Below, piece by piece: positions 25,896-28,167 of a DNA stretch of 28,167 nucleotides; position 1 is the first letter of the stretch; each line of letters opens with the position of its first letter. Under the pieces are notes generated by a model that made no database searches, had not been told where the DNA came from, and saw nothing but the letters and a program-made list of their open reading frames with translations. Source of the stretch: a virus; IMG/VR virus record IMGVR_UViG_3300042564_005881, positions 1 to 28,167 of that record. One strand, written 5' to 3'. The translations under genes and the position numbers were made by a program.

Positions 25896-28167
25896 TTATG
25901 TAACTGGTCTTAACAGATACTTCATCATATCTGTATTATAAGGCGTAGCAGAACCTGAACCACCGCCACCACCATTTTGAGCAATATTGGTAACTGGTGC
26001 ATTAACAACTGTTGAACCTCCACCTTGCTTCATAGAATCTTCTTTATATTTTGTGTAACCAGCAAAAATATCCAACAAAGCATTTCCAGTATTTGGCGCA
26101 GACGCTAATGCTGTTGCAGCTGCAGGCATCGCACCACCACCTCCGCCTCCACGATACATGTTCTCAGCAAAAACAGTTTGTCCTATTTGTTTACCGCCAC
26201 CAGCTTGTAATTTATCTAACCATGCAATACTAGTTCCTGGGCCATATGCGTTTCTATTTGCAGCTGAAAATGAATCTAAGCTTTTAGATATGCCAGGTAA
26301 AGAAGAAGCACTTTCGTTAATCATTGCGGCTGATTTTTCATTTGGGCCTCGAATAAAGTTTGGGCTAGGTTGATGTCCGTTTTTACTCGTGCCTGTTACT
26401 GCTTGAAATGCATTTCGTTCACTCAATGTGTCAATGATAGTTCCGCCATTTTTTCTAGTTCTATTCAAAATAACTGCCATTACATTGGCATATTCATTTT
26501 TATTTGCACTTGCTTCTGCATAAACAGCTCGCATTAACATATCATGCTCTTGATCATTAATTTTACGACCCAAATAGTCTTCTATTGCTGTTCTTGAATC
26601 ACCAGAAGCTGGTGATGGTGATGTTGAAGCTAAAGCTGCGCCACCAGCATTTCTAGTTGGTGTTCTTGAAACTGAAGCTGCACCACCAGTATTTGACACT
26701 TGAGTTGCAGTTGATGATGGTGTAATTGCAGTTGCAGATTCTTCTCTAATTATTGCAGAATTTTTTTCATCTTCATCCATTTCTTTTTCTAAAGCAACAA
26801 AAAAATCATAGATTTGATAAACATCATAAACAAGTAATAATGCACCCAACGCAGAAACTAATAGAGAAAAACCAGCGGAAAATGGCGCAGCAGCAACACC
26901 AGCTACAACAGTTGCAAATTTAGCACCAGCCCAAAAACCAAACTTAGCTGAAAACTTTGAAACCATGCTTACTGATGCACCTTTTTGTACAACTTTAGTA
27001 ATAACATCAATAATTTTTTTCCATAGACCTTTATTTTTAGTCATCTCTCTATTTTCACCAACAGTGCCAAAACTGCTGAGTGATTTTCCAGCTGCTGTTG
27101 GTGATGTTGATGCTGCTCCACCAGGCAATGGTCTTATCATAGAAGCTGCAAACGCAGTCTGCAATCCTAAACTTGCAGCTGTTCCAACTTTTTCAGCAGT
27201 TGATGTTTGTGATACTGATTCTGAAGTTGGCGCTGCACCTGGAGCACCTAAAGTTTCACCACCCGTGATCTTCTCCCCTAGTGCATCTTCTGCTTGTTCT
27301 TTGCCACCAAACATCTCATAGATTTGAACTGTTGTTAAACCAGCGCCCAATAATAGTGCAAATTTACCAGCACCACCAAATTTTCCGCCTTTTTTTCCAC
27401 CTGCGGCACCAGCACCACCGCCTGGTGCTCCGGCTGCAAATGCGAACATCTTTCTAGTTGCAGCTGCAATAGCAAGTTCGAATATAACAAAACCAGCTTT
27501 AATTGCTAAAATTGCACCGCCAAGAATTTTAGCGCCATCTAAAATATTTTTTTTATAGTCTTCACCAAATATAGTTGTGAATATACTGTTTAGCATATTA
27601 TCCACACTCTTTTTAAATTCACCACCCTCAAAATACTTACCTATAGATGCTAATAAACCAGTTAATAAACCAGCTTTAAGTACAAATTTAAACAAATCAA
27701 AAATACCTCCGCCCTCTTTTTTACTACTATCAACTGGTGTTGGCGCTAATGCACCACTATTTTTTTTGTATTGCCCCTCATACTGCGCTTCTCTATCACC
27801 GGCTCTTTTAAAGAACATGTCTGCTGATTTTGTTGGACTGCCACCAGCCAACTTAACCAACTTTTGCATATTCAACCGCATGACATTGATATCTCTTGCC
27901 ATTGCAGGGAAAACAACACTATTTTTTGCCATTATCTTCATATCAAAACCAAGGCGAGTAAGCTTCTCTTCCATTGATTTTGACATATCACTATCATACC
28001 CACCTCCAGTGCTTCTTACACCACCTCCAGATGCACCATATCGATATTTTTTACCAAACATTTTTTCAAATGCGGCTCCACTAATGCCAGTTTGTGGTAA
28101 CATACCTCTAATGTCCGTTTTTTCTCTAATTCTTGCGCCAGAAGCGGATATAAAAGCCCCAAGAAAG
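25896..28167 (-). CDS. large tail/baseplate-type structural protein with SleB-like hydrolase domain (partial)
   Basis: The minus-strand frame is open from the stop at 25896 to the right edge; the first internal ATG at 28103 is preceded in frame by at least 21 sense codons, so the true start lies outside. Counted from that ATG (735 residues): hydrophobic/Gly-Ala segments near 145-165, 190-260 and 385-430, which suggest membrane-active or tape-measure-like helices. Low-complexity Ser/Thr/Ala linkers follow. A SleB (Hydrolase_2)-like domain spans about 508-650 (AVYAEASANKNEYANVMAVILNRT, FQAVTG, PNAYGPG-like). A Gly-rich tail ends the protein. It is probably a virion protein that opens peptidoglycan at DNA entry; the exact tail position is unknown. 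Confidence 0.78.
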   Translation of the reverse strand, partial: FLGAFISASGARIREKTDIRGMLPQTGISGAAFEKMFGKKYRYGASGGGVRSTGGGYDSDMSKSMEEKLTRLGFDMKIMAKNSVVFPAMARDINVMRLNMQKLVKLAGGSPTKSADMFFKRAGDREAQYEGQYKKNSGALAPTPVDSSKKEGGGIFDLFKFVLKAGLLTGLLASIGKYFEGGEFKKSVDNMLNSIFTTIFGEDYKKNILDGAKILGGAILAIKAGFVIFELAIAAATRKMFAFAAGAPGGGAGAAGGKKGGKFGGAGKFALLLGAGLTTVQIYEMFGGKEQAEDALGEKITGGETLGAPGAAPTSESVSQTSTAEKVGTAASLGLQTAFAASMIRPLPGGAASTSPTAAGKSLSSFGTVGENREMTKNKGLWKKIIDVITKVVQKGASVSMVSKFSAKFGFWAGAKFATVVAGVAAAPFSAGFSLLVSALGALLLVYDVYQIYDFFVALEKEMDEDEKNSAIIREESATAITPSSTATQVSNTGGAASVSRTPTRNAGGAALASTSPSPASGDSRTAIEDYLGRKINDQEHDMLMRAVYAEASANKNEYANVMAVILNRTRKNGGTIIDTLSERNAFQAVTGTSKNGHQPSPNFIRGPNEKSAAMINESASSLPGISKSLDSFSAANRNAYGPGTSIAWLDKLQAGGGKQIGQTVFAENMYRGGGGGGAMPAAATALASAPNTGNALLDIFAGYTKYKEDSMKQGGGSTVVNAPVTNIAQNGGGGGSGSATPYNTDMMKYLLRPVT

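Noticed and set aside
26051-27321. Plus-strand ORFs opposite the large minus-strand gene
   Set aside because: They are low-complexity reverse readings of the Gly/Ala-rich gene without ribosome binding sites.
1-28167. CRISPR arrays, insertion sequences or integrase genes
   Set aside because: No spaced repeat arrays, transposase motifs or integrase motifs were found on either strand.

Overview
The window is a piece of an AT-rich, T4-like myovirus genome (Straboviridae/Kyanoviridae-like). The decisive evidence is the right-hand block: a DsbA-like protein, a phage small protein, the late-transcription coactivator gp33, the helicase loader gp59 and the ssDNA-binding protein gp32 lie in T4 order. 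An RNase H (Rnh) homologue and many small proteins typical of T4-like phages of aquatic bacteria support this. Genes are tightly packed with ATGA/TAATG overlaps, almost all on the + strand. The host cannot be named. A circularly permuted (two-piece) tmRNA is known from alphaproteobacteria, cyanobacteria and a betaproteobacterial group, so a host in one of these is most likely. Several genes (SpeD, GP88-like, SleB-like hydrolases, small membrane proteins) recall aquatic T4-like phages.

Layout. 1-3.2 kb: small early/accessory genes, with an attenuator-like leader RNA at 2.6-2.8 kb. 3.2-4.75 kb: six tRNAs (Trp, Lys, Pro, Thr, a UAG-anticodon tRNA, Arg), interrupted by a metallophosphoesterase gene bounded by copies of the tRNA-Thr 3' end and by a SpeD-like S-adenosylmethionine decarboxylase gene. 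4.9-7.7 kb: three genes for exported or membrane proteins, one with five 22-residue Cys-rich repeats and a polyproline stretch. 7.8-13.5 kb: a sigma70-promoter-led operon with an unknown protein, a second metallophosphoesterase, RNase H, a conserved phage protein, a family-2 glycosyltransferase, a GalE-like epimerase and a ClpP-like protease. 13.5-17.1 kb: short genes, including a SWIM zinc-finger protein and a GP88-family protein, with strong sigma70-type promoters between them. 17.2-18.6 kb: a secreted protein and an LPP20-like lipoprotein. 18.6-20.6 kb: small phage genes and a PD-(D/E)XK nuclease. 20.56-20.86 kb: a permuted two-piece tmRNA with tag ANDSSYEYALAA. 20.9-25.85 kb: small genes, a SleB-like hydrolase and the dsbA-33-59-32 block. 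25.9 kb to the right edge: a large minus-strand structural protein with a SleB-like hydrolase domain, cut by the window end.

Points of most interest: (i) the phage-borne permuted tmRNA, whose degron-like tag occurs in the same genome as a ClpP homologue and a small basic protein with faint resemblance to ArfA; (ii) at least one gene, and possibly two, whose family-consistent start codon is AUA; (iii) a leader at 2.6-2.8 kb with a short ORF and mutually exclusive hairpins; (iv) a 17-bp tRNA-end duplication flanking a phosphoesterase gene; (v) a tRNA with a Leu anticodon but a short variable loop. All functions are inferred from reading the sequence; no database search or folding program was run.
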